From: Streptomyces sp. DH12
GTDB lineage: Bacteria; Actinomycetota; Actinomycetes; Streptomycetales; Streptomycetaceae
NCBI RefSeq assembly: GCF_020873895.1
Contig: NZ_JAHWGT010000032.1
Location: forward strand, 18,480 to 82,479
Reading direction: 5' to 3'
DNA: 64,000 nucleotides
Position numbers and translations under genes: made by a program. Positions within the stretch are counted from its first letter, which is position 1; each line of letters begins with the position of its first letter. The notes beneath the pieces are model-generated. The model had not been told where the DNA came from. It was given only the letters and a program-made list of their open reading frames with translations, and did not search any database. Shown piece by piece: positions 56,200-64,000 of the stretch.

Positions 56200-56879
56200 C
56201 CGGCACCGTACCGGGACCGGACGGGGCGCCGCGCTGCCCGTGGGGTGTGTCGACGCCCGACTACCTCCGGTACCACGACGAGGAGTGGGGCCGCCCGGTC
56301 CACGGCGACGACGCGCTGTTCGAGCGGCTCTGCCTGGAGGCGTTCCAGTCGGGCCTGTCCTGGCTGACCATCCTGCGCCGCCGGGAGGGGTTCCGGCGGG
56401 CGTTCGCCGGCTTCGCCGTCGAGGCGGTCGCCGCGTTCACGGACGCCGACCGGGAACGGCTCCTCGCCGACGAGGGGATCATCCGCAACCGCGCCAAGGT
56501 CGACGCGACCCTGGCCAACGCGCGCGTGCTCGCCGGCTGGGCCCCGGGGGAACTGGACGCGCTGGTCTGGTCCCACGCTCCGGACCCCGCCGCCCGGCCG
56601 GTGCCGCGCACCCTGGCGGACGTCCCGGCGGTCACGCCCGAGTCGACCGCGCTCGCCAAGTCCCTGAAGGCGCGGGGGCTGCGGTTCGTCGGCCCGACCA
56701 CGGCGTACGCCCTGATGCAGGCGTGCGGCCTCGTCGACGACCACCTGGCCGACTGCGCCGCCCGTACCCCCACCACCCCCACCACCCGCGCCGCCGGCCC
56801 GCCGGCTCCCGCCCAGCCGGGGGACGCTCCTCCGCGGGCCGTCCGGGCGGGGGAGACGCGCCCCGACGGGGTCCGCTAG
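56196..56879 (+). CDS. tag: DNA-3-methyladenine glycosylase I
   Basis: 227 aa. Base-excision repair enzyme removing 3-methyladenine. Motifs include RCPWGVSTPDYLRYHDEEWGRPVHGDDALFE, LEAFQSGLSWLTILRRREGFRRAF, RNRAKVDA and the C-terminal RFVGPTTAYALMQACGLVDDH. The zinc ligands (Cys in RCPWG, two His/Cys in VDDHLADC) are present. A ~30-residue Pro-rich tail ends at a TAG that overlaps the convergent gene's stop. Confidence 0.93.
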   Translation: MTGTVPGPDGAPRCPWGVSTPDYLRYHDEEWGRPVHGDDALFERLCLEAFQSGLSWLTILRRREGFRRAFAGFAVEAVAAFTDADRERLLADEGIIRNRAKVDATLANARVLAGWAPGELDALVWSHAPDPAARPVPRTLADVPAVTPESTALAKSLKARGLRFVGPTTAYALMQACGLVDDHLADCAARTPTTPTTRAAGPPAPAQPGDAPPRAVRAGETRPDGVR

Positions 56880-57658
56880 CGGCCCACGTACCGCGGGCTG
56901 CGCTTGGCGAGGAAGGCGTCCACCGCGATCCGGTGGTCCTCGGAGGCGCCGGCCCGGGTCTGCAGCTCGTCCTCCTTCTCCAGGGTCTCCGCGAGGGTGT
57001 GGCCGGCCCCGTACGCCAGGGACGCCTTGATCGCCGCGTACGCGACCGTCGGCCCCTCGGCGAGCGCGCGGGCCGCCGCCAGCGCCTGCGCGGCCAGCTC
57101 GGCGGCCGGCACCAGCCGGCTGACCAGGCCCAGGTCGTACGCCTCCTGCGCGGAGAGGGTGCGCGGGAAGAGCATCAGGTCGGCGGCGCGGCCCGGCCCG
57201 ACCAGCCGCGGCAGCGTCCACGACATGCCCGAGTCGGCGGTGAGCGCCACCCCGGCGAACGAGGTGTTGAAGGTCGCCGTGTCCGCGACGACCCGGTGGT
57301 CCGCTGCCAGCGCGAAGCCGAGGCCCGCGCCCGCCGCCACACCGTTCACCCCGGCCACCACGGGCTTGGGCATGCCGGTGATGGCCCGCACGATGGGGTT
57401 GTAGTGCTCGCGGACCGTGCGCATGGCGTCGCCCCCGGCCAGCGACTCGACGTGCTCCTTGAGGTCCTGCCCCACGCAGAACGCCCGCCCCGTGGCGGTC
57501 AGCAGCACCGCCCGCACGGCCGGGTCCGCGCCCGCCGCCTCCAGCGCGTCCCGCAGCGCGACCTTCGCCTCGGTGTTCATCGCGTTCATCGCGTCCGGCC
57601 GGTTGATGGTGACGGTCGCGAGCCCGTCGCTCACCTCGTACAGCACGGTGTCGGCCAT
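56876..57658 (-). CDS. enoyl-CoA hydratase/isomerase family protein
   Basis: 260-aa crotonase-fold enzyme. LATVTINRPDAMNAMNTE, the CoA oxyanion segment RAFCVGQDLKEHVE, and VAGVNGVAAGAGLGFALAADHRVVAD are typical. The catalytic-glutamate position holds GVALTADSGMSWTLPRLVG; the Glu residues of true hydratases (E-x(20)-E) are not obvious, so an isomerase or other crotonase activity such as PaaG-type is possible. The ending SEDHRIAVDAFLAKRSPRYVGR resembles phenylacetate-pathway PaaG. AAAGGGGAC before ATG 57658. Confidence 0.88.
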   Translation of the reverse strand: MADTVLYEVSDGLATVTINRPDAMNAMNTEAKVALRDALEAAGADPAVRAVLLTATGRAFCVGQDLKEHVESLAGGDAMRTVREHYNPIVRAITGMPKPVVAGVNGVAAGAGLGFALAADHRVVADTATFNTSFAGVALTADSGMSWTLPRLVGPGRAADLMLFPRTLSAQEAYDLGLVSRLVPAAELAAQALAAARALAEGPTVAYAAIKASLAYGAGHTLAETLEKEDELQTRAGASEDHRIAVDAFLAKRSPRYVGR

Positions 57659-57970
57659 GGCAGGTCCCCTTTGCGGCTCGGACGGCGTTGTCACGCCCAG
57701 CATGGCGGAGATCATCGGGCTCCGACATGTGACCTGCGTCAAACAGTGGCACTCCGGGCCAGGGCCGTCGGGGGCGAAGTATCGCAGGCGGATCCCCGAT
57801 ATGAGGGGTTTTGCGCGAGCGCGTTGCCCAAGCGATGCGGCCCGATGTTGGTCATCGGGTGTCACCATGCGGGATAATGACCTGGAAGCAATGTGTTCGA
57901 CGCCGGTACGTGCCCTTCCATGGGGTCCGCGCGGCTGATCGATGAGCTGGTTCTAGGAAGGGGAACGAGC
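57659..57970. other. intergenic region
   Basis: No gene in about 310 bases. GATAAT at 57873-57878 is the best -10 candidate for the DUF3117 gene downstream. Confidence 0.4.
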
Positions 57971-58138
57971 ATGGCGGCCATGAAGCCGCGGACGGGTGAC
58001 GGCCCGCTCGAGGTGACCAAGGAGGGGCGGGGCATCGTCATGCGCGTTCCGCTCGAAGGCGGCGGTCGGCTTGTCGTCGAGCTGACCCCGGATGAGGCCG
58101 TGGCCCTCGGCGAGGAGCTGAAGAAGGTCACGAGCTGA
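57971..58138 (+). CDS. DUF3117 protein
   Basis: 55-aa conserved actinobacterial protein (MAAMKPRTGDGPLEVTKEGR, MRVPLEGGGRLVVELTPDEA, ALGEELKK). Small beta fold, no known function. AAGGGGAACG before the ATG. Confidence 0.9.
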   Translation: MAAMKPRTGDGPLEVTKEGRGIVMRVPLEGGGRLVVELTPDEAVALGEELKKVTS

Positions 58139-58160
58139 GGCCCACGCCCCACGTCCTTCC

Positions 58161-58202
58161 CGATCGCCCCGGCCGGTGCACGCCACCGCGCCGGGGCGAT
58201 CG
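58161..58202. terminator. terminator after DUF3117
   Basis: 13-bp perfect stem (58161-58173 with 58190-58202) with a 16-base loop. Confidence 0.75.
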
Positions 58203-58307
58203 TGCGTCCACCGGCCGCCCGCCGGGGCGCGCGGGGGTCCCGCCGCGCTGCGCGGTGCGCCTGGGCTTGAGGGGGGCGGTGCACCGGACGGGACCGGGGC
58301 CGGGCGG

Positions 58308-58943
58308 TCAGCCGCGGCGCACGGCGCAGAGCAGGCCGTCGCCGACGGGCAGCAGCGAGGGCAGCAGCTCCTCGCTCTCCCGGACCGTGCGCAGCAGCTC
58401 CCGCAGCGACAGCACCTCGGCGGGCTGGAGGCCCGAGTCGACGGTGCGGCCGTCCGCGAAGACGCCCTCGAAGCAGACCAGCCCTCCGGGGCGCAGCAGC
58501 CGCAACGATTCAGCGAGGTACAGCAGGTACTCGGTGCGGTCGCCGTCGCAGAAGACGAGGTCGTACCCGCCGTCCGCCAGCCGGGGCAGCACGTCCAGGG
58601 CCCGGCCCGGGATGAACCGCGCCCGGTTGCCGGCGAAGCCCGCCGCGCGGAACGCCTGCCGCGCGAACTGCTGGCGCTCCGGCTCCGGGTCCACGGTGGT
58701 CAGCACCCCGTCCGGCCGCATGCCGAGCAGCAGGTAGATCCCCGAGACGCCGGTCCCCGTGCCGATCTCGGCGACGGCCTTGGCGTCCGCCGTGGCGGCG
58801 AGCAGCCGCAGCGCGGCTCCGGTGCCGGGGGACACCGACGGCAGCCCTGCCTCCCGGGCCCGGTCGCGGGCCCAGCGCAGCGGTTCGTCCTCGGCGGCGA
58901 AGGCGTCGGCGAAGGCCCAGCTCGTCTGCCGGTTGGCGGTAAT
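58308..58943 (-). CDS. O-methyltransferase with probable ATT start
   Basis: SAM-dependent class I methyltransferase (O-methyltransferase family 3, as mycobacterial Rv1220c beside sigE). Motifs: AVAEIGTGTGVSGIYLL (SAM site), LTTVDPEPERQQFA, YDLVFCDGDRTEY and LLRPGGLVCFEGVF. 211 aa from the position used. No ATG, GTG or TTG occurs in frame for 43 codons upstream of TANRQTSWAFADAF. An ATT at 58943 stands 6 bases behind AGGAG, so a rare ATT start is proposed; the alternative is a TTG at 59072 giving a non-conserved extension. Divergent from the sigma-factor gene. Confidence 0.85.
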   Translation of the reverse strand: MTANRQTSWAFADAFAAEDEPLRWARDRAREAGLPSVSPGTGAALRLLAATADAKAVAEIGTGTGVSGIYLLLGMRPDGVLTTVDPEPERQQFARQAFRAAGFAGNRARFIPGRALDVLPRLADGGYDLVFCDGDRTEYLLYLAESLRLLRPGGLVCFEGVFADGRTVDSGLQPAEVLSLRELLRTVRESEELLPSLLPVGDGLLCAVRRG

Positions 58944-58996
58944 GACCCTCTCCTGTTCCCGTAGTTGGCAACGGTGACTGTAGCCGCTCGTGGTCG

Positions 58997-59022
58997 GGAA
59001 CCCGCAGATGGGACCAGGCGTT
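58997..59022 (+). promoter_or_regulatory. candidate ECF sigma promoter of the sigma-factor operon
   Basis: GGAAC at 58997-59001 and CGTT at 59019-59022 are separated by 17 bases, matching the GGAAC-N17-CGTT consensus of SigE/SigH/SigR-type ECF factors. Transcription would start near 59030, leaving an ~85-base leader before ATG 59117, so autoregulation is likely. Confidence 0.55.
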
Positions 59023-59116
59023 GGGAAGGGGTGGGGACGGCCGGCAGGACCAAGGGCCGAAGTCGGCCCCAAATGTTCGTAAAGATTCTTATCCGGAGCT
59101 AACGGGCGAGGTGGCT

Positions 59117-59905
59117 ATGGTAGGGGCTCCACTGGACACCACCAGAGCCGACAGGGGAGGTGCGGCTGCGCCTGTGGATCGGGGAGGGGTGCTGCGGTTG
59201 CGGCGCCTTCTCAGGTCGGCGGGTGAGCCGAGATCCGTGACCGACACCGCTGACAGCACCCGCGCCGCCACCGAGACCGCAGCCACGACGGCGACCTTCG
59301 CACCGGATGCGGAATCGCAGGCGTGGGCTCCGCCCAGCTGGGAGGAGATCGTCAGCACGCACAGCGGCCGCGTGTACCGCCTCGCCTACCGCCTGACCGG
59401 AAACCAGCACGACGCCGAGGACCTCACCCAGGAGGTCTTCGTCCGTGTCTTCCGGTCCCTGTCGACGTACACCCCCGGCACGTTCGAGGGCTGGCTGCAC
59501 CGCATCACCACCAACCTCTTCCTCGACATGGTGCGGCGAAAGCAGCGCATCCGCTTCGACGCCCTCGGCGACGACGCGGCGGAGCGCCTGCCCAGCCGCG
59601 AACCCTCCCCCCAGCAGGTCTTCCACGACACGCACTTCGACGCCGACGTCCAGCAGGCGCTGGACACGCTCGCGCCGGAGTTCCGCGCCGCCGTGGTGCT
59701 CTGCGACATCGAGGGCCTGTCGTACGAGGAGATCGCCGCGACGCTCGGCGTGAAGCTCGGCACCGTCCGCAGCCGCATCCACCGCGGCCGGTCGCACCTG
59801 CGCAAGGCCCTCAAGCACCGGTCCCCGGAAGCGCGGGCCGAGCAGCGCGTCGTCACCGATCGGCGCGCTTTCGTCGCCGTGGGCGGGGAGGGCGGAGCCG
59901 CGTGA
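59117..59905 (+). CDS. sigE: ECF RNA polymerase sigma factor (mycobacterial SigE type)
   Basis: 262 aa. Region 2 (residues ~85-155): [49 protein letters not shown]. Region 4 (~185-245): [45 protein letters not shown]. The ~80-residue N-terminus is longer than in minimal ECFs. Operon order sigma, zinc-finger anti-sigma, HtrA, TatB equals the mycobacterial sigE-rseA-htrA-tatB locus for envelope stress; it is not the CseABC-controlled SigE of S. coelicolor. GAGGTGG before the ATG; the 4-base GTGA overlap couples it to the next gene. Confidence 0.93.
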   Translation: MVGAPLDTTRADRGGAAAPVDRGGVLRLRRLLRSAGEPRSVTDTADSTRAATETAATTATFAPDAESQAWAPPSWEEIVSTHSGRVYRLAYRLTGNQHDAEDLTQEVFVRVFRSLSTYTPGTFEGWLHRITTNLFLDMVRRKQRIRFDALGDDAAERLPSREPSPQQVFHDTHFDADVQQALDTLAPEFRAAVVLCDIEGLSYEEIAATLGVKLGTVRSRIHRGRSHLRKALKHRSPEARAEQRVVTDRRAFVAVGGEGGAA

Positions 59906-60777
59906 GTGGCACACGTCCGACCCCGGCGGAACACCACCTGGGGGACCGTCTCGCCGCGCTGATCGACGGGGAGCTGGGCCACGACGCCCGCGAGCGCGTC
60001 CTCGCGCACCTCGCGACCTGCGCCAAGTGCCGCGCCGAGGCCGACGCGCAGCGCCGGGTGAAGAGCCTCTTCGCCGAGTCCGCGCCGCCGCCCCCGCCGG
60101 CGGGCCTGCTCGCCCGGCTCCAGGGCCTGCCCGGGGGCGCGGACGGCGGCTCGCCGTTCGGCGGCCCCCTCGACGGCGGCCCGCTGCGAGGCGGCCGCTT
60201 CGGCGGCGACCCGCGCCGGCCGCTGCCCGCCGACGAGCCCGGCCCCTCCGGTCCGGGGCTGTACGCGGTGCGGCCGGGCGGCTTCGGGTACGTCCCCGCC
60301 GACGACCACGCCCCCGCCCCGGCCCGTTCGGGCTTCCGCATCCACGAGGTCGGCCGGCCGGAGGCCGAGCGCCCCGCGTGGCGCGGCCGGAGGTTCGCCT
60401 TCGCCGCCGCCAGCGCGGTGTCGTTCGCGGCGATCGCCCTCGGCGGCGCCGTCCCGGCGGTGACCGCCGTCGACGCGCGCGGCGAGGGCTCCGGGAACAG
60501 CGTGAAGCCGCTGCGCTCCTCCTCCGCCGGCCAGCCGACCGCGACGGGCGAGAACAACCGCCGCCGCGCCGGTGCCGGCGCGGGCGCCGGGCGCTCGGCG
60601 GACCGTCCCGGCACGGCCCTGCTGCCGGGCGGGCAGATCCACGCCCGGCATCCGGCGGCGCCGCCGTTCCTCCACACGGCGACCCCGCTGTTCGCGACGA
60701 ACGGCGTGTTCCCCATAGGCGTGACGGGCCCCGCCCACTCGCCCGCCCCCAAACGCCTGGCGCCGCCGGTGCCGTGA
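59902..60777 (+). CDS. zinc-finger anti-sigma factor (RseA-like)
   Basis: 291 aa. The N-terminal ZAS domain (residues ~8-50) has [38 protein letters not shown] with the H-x3-C-x2-C zinc motif. A Gly/Pro-rich linker ([18 protein letters not shown]) follows, then a helix near residue 170 ([26 protein letters not shown]) that is the likely membrane anchor, and an external Pro/Arg-rich tail. It should bind and silence the preceding sigma factor until stress; HtrA downstream may process it. Confidence 0.88.
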   Translation: MSGTRPTPAEHHLGDRLAALIDGELGHDARERVLAHLATCAKCRAEADAQRRVKSLFAESAPPPPPAGLLARLQGLPGGADGGSPFGGPLDGGPLRGGRFGGDPRRPLPADEPGPSGPGLYAVRPGGFGYVPADDHAPAPARSGFRIHEVGRPEAERPAWRGRRFAFAAASAVSFAAIALGGAVPAVTAVDARGEGSGNSVKPLRSSSAGQPTATGENNRRRAGAGAGAGRSADRPGTALLPGGQIHARHPAAPPFLHTATPLFATNGVFPIGVTGPAHSPAPKRLAPPVP

Positions 60778-60780
60778 GGG

Positions 60781-60824
60781 GGGCGCCCCGGGGGACCTGG
60801 TTGAATCCTTGGTCCGGGGCGCCC
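60781..60824 (+). terminator. hairpin between anti-sigma and HtrA genes
   Basis: Perfect 11-bp stem GGGCGCCCCGG/CCGGGGCGCCC with a 22-base AT-richer loop. A partial terminator or processing site in the operon. Confidence 0.5.
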
Positions 60825-60839
60825 GAGGGGCGCTGACTC

Positions 60840-62642
60840 GTGAGTAGCGGGGAGAGCATGGACGACGGGACGCCGACGCAGCCGAAACCGAAGTGGTGGA
60901 GCCGCCCCACCGCCCCCGCCGCGCCCGCACCGGACCCTTCCCCGGCGCCGGACCCTTCCCCGGTACCGGCCCCCTCCCCGGTACCGGCCCCCTCCCCGGT
61001 GCCGGGGCCCGCCGCGCCCGAGGGCGAGCCGCCCGGTGCCCGGGCGGCCGCGACACGCGTGTCCCTGAAGAAGGCACCCGGAGGCGAGGCGTCCCCCGGC
61101 ACGGGACCCGGGCCCGCGCCCGCCGACACGGCCGGCCCCGCCGCCCCGCGGGACGAGCCCGGCGCTGCCCACGACACGCAGGGCCCCGCCGCCCCGCGGG
61201 ACGAGCCCGGCGCCGCCCACGACACGCACGGCCCCGCCCCGGCCCGGCCCGCCGCCGACCCCGCCCCCGCGCCGTCCGGGCCCCTGCACGCCCCGGACGA
61301 GTACCGGACGCCGCCCTACGGCGAGCCCGGCCCATGGGCCCCCGCGCCGCCCGTACAGCGCCCCCTGCCCGCCGCGCCCGCCGCGCCCCCCGCGCCCGCC
61401 CACGCCCCGACGCCCGCCCACGGCACCCCGCCGGCCGCGCAGTGGGCCCAGTACGACCCGTGGAGCAGCCCCGCCGGGCCGCCCCAGCCCCTGGCCGTCC
61501 CTCCCGCCGGAAGCCGACCCCCGGGGAGCCGAGGGCCGGGACGCGGCCTCGCGCTCGTGGGCGCGCTGATCTTCGCGCTGCTCACCGGCGTCATCGGCGG
61601 CGCCGTCGGCGCGTACGTCGAGCGCAACGGCGGACTCACCACCGTCGAGCTGCCCCAGGCCGGCGCCGCCCCCGCCGACCGCGCCCCGGGCAGCGTCGCG
61701 GGGATCGCCGCCCGCGCCCTGCCGAGCGTGGTCACCCTCCACGTCAGCGGCGGCGGCGAGCAGGGCACCGGCACGGGCTTCGTCCTCGACCGGCGCGGCC
61801 ACATCCTCACCAACCACCACGTCGTGGACTCCGCCGACGGCGCCGGCCGGATCACCGTCACCTTCAGCGGCGGCGAGACCGCCCGCGCCACCCTCGTCGG
61901 CGGGGACAGCGGCTACGACCTCGCGGTCGTCCGCGTCACCGGAGTGTCGAACCTCGCGCCGCTGCCGCTCGGCAACTCCGACGGCGTCCGCGTCGGCGAC
62001 CCCGTCGTGGCCATCGGCGCCCCCTTCGACCTCCAGAACACGGTCACGTCCGGCATCATCAGCGCCAAGGGGCGGCCCATCACGGCGGGCGGCGAGAAGG
62101 GCGACGGCAGCGACGTCAGCTACGTCGACGCCCTCCAGACCGACGCCCCCATAAACCCCGGCAACTCCGGCGGGCCGCTGCTCGACGCCCAGGCCCGCGT
62201 CATCGGGGTCAACAGCGCCATCCGCGCCGCCGACAGCGGCTCCGGCCTCGGGGGTGGCCAGTCCGGCTCGATCGGCCTCGGCTTCGCCATCCCGATCAAC
62301 CAGGGCCGGCGCGTCGCCGAGGAGCTGATCAACACCGGCAAGGCCACGCACCCCGTCATCGGTGTCAGCCTCGACATGAAGTTCACCGGCGACGGCGCCC
62401 GCGTCGCCGACAAGGCACAGGACGGCACGGCCTCCGTCACCGCGGGCGGCCCCGCCGCCGCCGCGGGCGTACGGCCCGGCGACGTCATCACCGAGGTCGA
62501 CGGCGCGCGGGTGCACAGCGGCGAGGAGCTCATCGTCAAGATCCGCGCCCACCGCCCCGGCGACGAACTCCGCCTGACCCTGGAACGAGACGGGCGGGAA
62601 CAGGAGAAAACGCTCACGCTCGGCTCATCGGCCGACAACTGA
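60840..62642 (+). CDS. membrane-anchored HtrA-type serine protease with PDZ domain
   Basis: 600 aa. A ~235-residue Pro/Ala-rich cytoplasmic N-terminus full of tandem repeats is followed by one helix (LALVGALIFALLTGVIGGAVGAYV). The S1C protease (~285-490) has His in TNHHVVDS, Asp in GYDLAVVRV and Ser in NPGNSGGPLLD. The C-terminal PDZ (~505-600) reads PAAAAGVRPGDVITEVDG. A surveillance protease of the envelope under control of the sigma operon. GTG at 60840; ATG 60858 with GGGGAG just before is an equally good start. Confidence 0.9.
   Translation: MSSGESMDDGTPTQPKPKWWSRPTAPAAPAPDPSPAPDPSPVPAPSPVPAPSPVPGPAAPEGEPPGARAAATRVSLKKAPGGEASPGTGPGPAPADTAGPAAPRDEPGAAHDTQGPAAPRDEPGAAHDTHGPAPARPAADPAPAPSGPLHAPDEYRTPPYGEPGPWAPAPPVQRPLPAAPAAPPAPAHAPTPAHGTPPAAQWAQYDPWSSPAGPPQPLAVPPAGSRPPGSRGPGRGLALVGALIFALLTGVIGGAVGAYVERNGGLTTVELPQAGAAPADRAPGSVAGIAARALPSVVTLHVSGGGEQGTGTGFVLDRRGHILTNHHVVDSADGAGRITVTFSGGETARATLVGGDSGYDLAVVRVTGVSNLAPLPLGNSDGVRVGDPVVAIGAPFDLQNTVTSGIISAKGRPITAGGEKGDGSDVSYVDALQTDAPINPGNSGGPLLDAQARVIGVNSAIRAADSGSGLGGGQSGSIGLGFAIPINQGRRVAEELINTGKATHPVIGVSLDMKFTGDGARVADKAQDGTASVTAGGPAAAAGVRPGDVITEVDGARVHSGEELIVKIRAHRPGDELRLTLERDGREQEKTLTLGSSADN
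60930..61001 (+). repeat. four 18-bp coding repeats in the HtrA linker
   Basis: Four adjacent 18-base units of the form CCGGNCCCNTCCCCGGNN encode the PSPVPA-type stretch in the cytoplasmic tail. Confidence 0.85.
61134..61229 (+). repeat. duplicated 48-bp coding unit in the HtrA linker
   Basis: 61134-61181 and 61182-61229 are nearly identical and encode GPAAPRDEPGAAHDT twice; a recent in-frame duplication. Confidence 0.85.
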
Positions 62643-62734
62643 ACGGCTGAACGGCTGAACGCCCGGAGGGCAGTCCCACCCCACCCGCCGAGCGGGTACC
62701 TTGGAGCAGCGGAGACCCGAGGAGGAGCAACAAG

Positions 62735-63175
62735 GTGTTCAGTGACATAGGCGCACTCGAGGTGGTGGCGCTGGTGATCCTCGCTGTGCTCATCTGGGGT
62801 CCCGACAAGCTGCCCCAGGTCATCCAGGACGTCAGCCGTTTCATCCGCAGGATCCGGGACTTCTCCGAGAACGCCAAGCAGGACATCCGCAGCGAACTCG
62901 GCCCGGAGTTCAAGGACTTCGAGTTCGAGGACCTCAACCCGAAGACGTTCCTCCGCAAGCAGCTCGCGGAGAACGGCGACCTCCGGGAGATCCGCGAGCT
63001 GCGCAGCAGCTTCGACCTCCGCAAGGAGATCGACGAGGTCGCGGACGCCGTCAAGGGCTCCGCCGCGGCGCCCGCGGTCGGCCCCGTCGGCGGGGCCGCC
63101 ACGTCCGACCTGCTGAAGAAGCGCGAGACGCCGGACACGGCCGAACGGCCCCCCTTCGACGCCGACGCCACCTGA
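62735..63175 (+). CDS. tatB: Sec-independent translocase protein TatB
   Basis: 146 aa. N-terminal membrane hairpin MFSDIGALEVVALVILAVLIWGPDKLPQ (glycine/proline hinge of TatA/B), then the amphipathic helix VIQDVSRFIRRIRDFSE and a charged cytoplasmic domain. The length and the DFEFEDLNPKTFLRKQ stretch fit actinobacterial TatB rather than TatA. GTG start behind AGGAGG. Last gene of the sigma-operon order. Confidence 0.93.
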   Translation: MFSDIGALEVVALVILAVLIWGPDKLPQVIQDVSRFIRRIRDFSENAKQDIRSELGPEFKDFEFEDLNPKTFLRKQLAENGDLREIRELRSSFDLRKEIDEVADAVKGSAAAPAVGPVGGAATSDLLKKRETPDTAERPPFDADAT

Positions 63176-63264
63176 GTCACCTGAGTACCGGCCTTCCGGA
63201 ACAGGCCCAGGCGGATGGATATCCTCTCCATCTGTCCGAACGGATCGAGGAGGCGGCCGGGCAG

Positions 63265-63936
63265 ATGGAGACGACGAGCCGGGTGGGTACGCAGGCACAG
63301 CCGACGCCCAGCACCACATCCACGCCCGAGGGGGTGCCGGCCGCCCGTCGCACGGTGGACGGGTACCTGCGGGCCCCCTTCCCCTGGTACGGGCTGGACG
63401 AGGCGTTCACCGGCCCCCGCTGGCTGATGCAGGTCGGCACGGCGGCGGACGGCACCGTCCAGCACGGTTCCACGGGCCACGGCGACGAGCCGACGACGAG
63501 GCCCGAGGTCGCCGGCCCCGAGCGGGGCCGCTTCGCGGTGGTGGTCACCGTGGCCGCCCACCCCGTGCGGCGCAGCGGTGACGGCACCGGCGTCCTGGAC
63601 GCCACCACGGCGTCCTCCGCGGCCTGGCTGGCCGGCTCCGGGCTCCTCGCGTACACCTGGCCCGCCCAGCTCGACCACGCGCTGCGCAGCGAGTGGCTCG
63701 ACCAGCAGACGGAGACGGCGTTCGAGCTCGCCGACGACCTCGACGGGCCCGCGTGGACGACGCTCTCGCTGCCCGTCGACGGCGTGCCGCGGCCCTTCCA
63801 CTACCGGGAGTCCGAGTTCGGCTGGGTCCTGGCGGGCTCGACGGCCGGCGGCGTCCACCTCGGCGCGTACGGGCGCGGCATGAGCGCCTACGGGCTCGGG
63901 TTCTCCGTCGTCGCCGACATCTCCGCCTACGCCTGA
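63265..63936 (+). CDS. conserved protein of unknown function
   Basis: 223 aa, no signal peptide or membrane segment. Short Thr/Pro-rich start, then a mixed alpha/beta domain (VDGYLRAPFPWYGLDEAF, FAVVVTVAAHPVRR, VPRPFHYRESEFGWVLAGSTAGG, AYGRGMSAYGLGF). I do not recognise the family. It follows tatB at 89 bases; TATCCT near 63218 may be its own -10. GGAGG lies before the ATG. Confidence 0.7.
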   Translation: METTSRVGTQAQPTPSTTSTPEGVPAARRTVDGYLRAPFPWYGLDEAFTGPRWLMQVGTAADGTVQHGSTGHGDEPTTRPEVAGPERGRFAVVVTVAAHPVRRSGDGTGVLDATTASSAAWLAGSGLLAYTWPAQLDHALRSEWLDQQTETAFELADDLDGPAWTTLSLPVDGVPRPFHYRESEFGWVLAGSTAGGVHLGAYGRGMSAYGLGFSVVADISAYA

Positions 63937-64000
63937 CGCCGCGCCGCGGCGGCACGCCGTACACCGGACGCGGCACGGGGGAGGGGCGCCGCTCGACACG

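Overview
The window is chromosomal DNA from a Streptomyces-type actinomycete. The supporting signs are very high GC with strong third-position bias, many GTG starts, GGAGG-type ribosome binding sites next to leaderless TANNNT-start arrangements, U-less GC-rich terminator hairpins, mycothiol biosynthesis (mshB), a DivIVA-domain protein, SpoIIE-type phosphatases and a bldK-type oligopeptide transporter. As far as memory allows, gene order follows the conserved core of Streptomyces chromosomes (the SCO5050-SCO5150 neighbourhood of S. coelicolor). No rRNA, tRNA, CRISPR array or intact mobile element is visible.

Region by region. 0.1-8.1 kb is core metabolism: polyphosphate glucokinase, a secreted I36/FG-GAP protein, ispH, xseA-xseB, a malonic-semialdehyde-reductase-type nitroreductase with a palindromic operator upstream, a small membrane protein and ychF. 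8.2-14.1 kb is the most accessory-looking part: a RelE/Phd-type toxin-antitoxin pair between imperfect direct repeats, a gene-poor stretch, a trypsin-like protein that has lost two catalytic residues and gained three lectin-like repeats, an unrecognised pair (small secreted peptide plus proline- and cysteine-rich protein), and a secreted subtilisin with a P domain. 14.1-23 kb holds a repeat-rich spacer, a DUF4190/septum-formation-type membrane protein, a GntR/UTRA regulator, a small SPOR-like protein, a Nudix hydrolase, two RsbW-like kinase modules (one alone, one fused to PAS-PAS-GAF-SpoIIE phosphatase) and an alanine-rich membrane protein. 23.2-27.8 kb carries a solute-binding lipoprotein and typA.

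28.2-40.9 kb is a double oligopeptide-import locus. A bldKABCDE-type operon (permease, lipoprotein, permease, ATPase, ATPase) is followed by a second five-gene cluster (lipoprotein, permease, permease, ATPase, ATPase), and then by a convergent S9 peptidase. Strong hairpins flank the bldKB-type gene and probably set its expression relative to its partners.

43-58 kb returns to core functions: mshB, a PG_binding_4-type membrane protein, a GNAT plus SirB1/transglutaminase-like pair, a 7Fe ferredoxin, dapC and dapE for lysine and diaminopimelate, a LOG-family protein, folP, a DivIVA-domain protein, tag, an enoyl-CoA hydratase and DUF3117. 58.3-63.2 kb is an envelope-stress module: an O-methyltransferase divergent from an ECF sigma factor, its zinc-finger anti-sigma factor, an HtrA protease and TatB. 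This is the order known for mycobacterial sigE-rseA-htrA-tatB. A sequence matching an ECF promoter lies in front of the sigma gene.

The observations most worth checking are the paired unknown genes at 10930-12037, the toxin-antitoxin pair between direct repeats, the degenerate trypsin with lectin repeats, nine starts with a leaderless TANNNT signature (including two overlapping divergent promoters between dapE and its neighbour), a possible ATT start for the O-methyltransferase, and the ECF-type promoter before the sigma gene.
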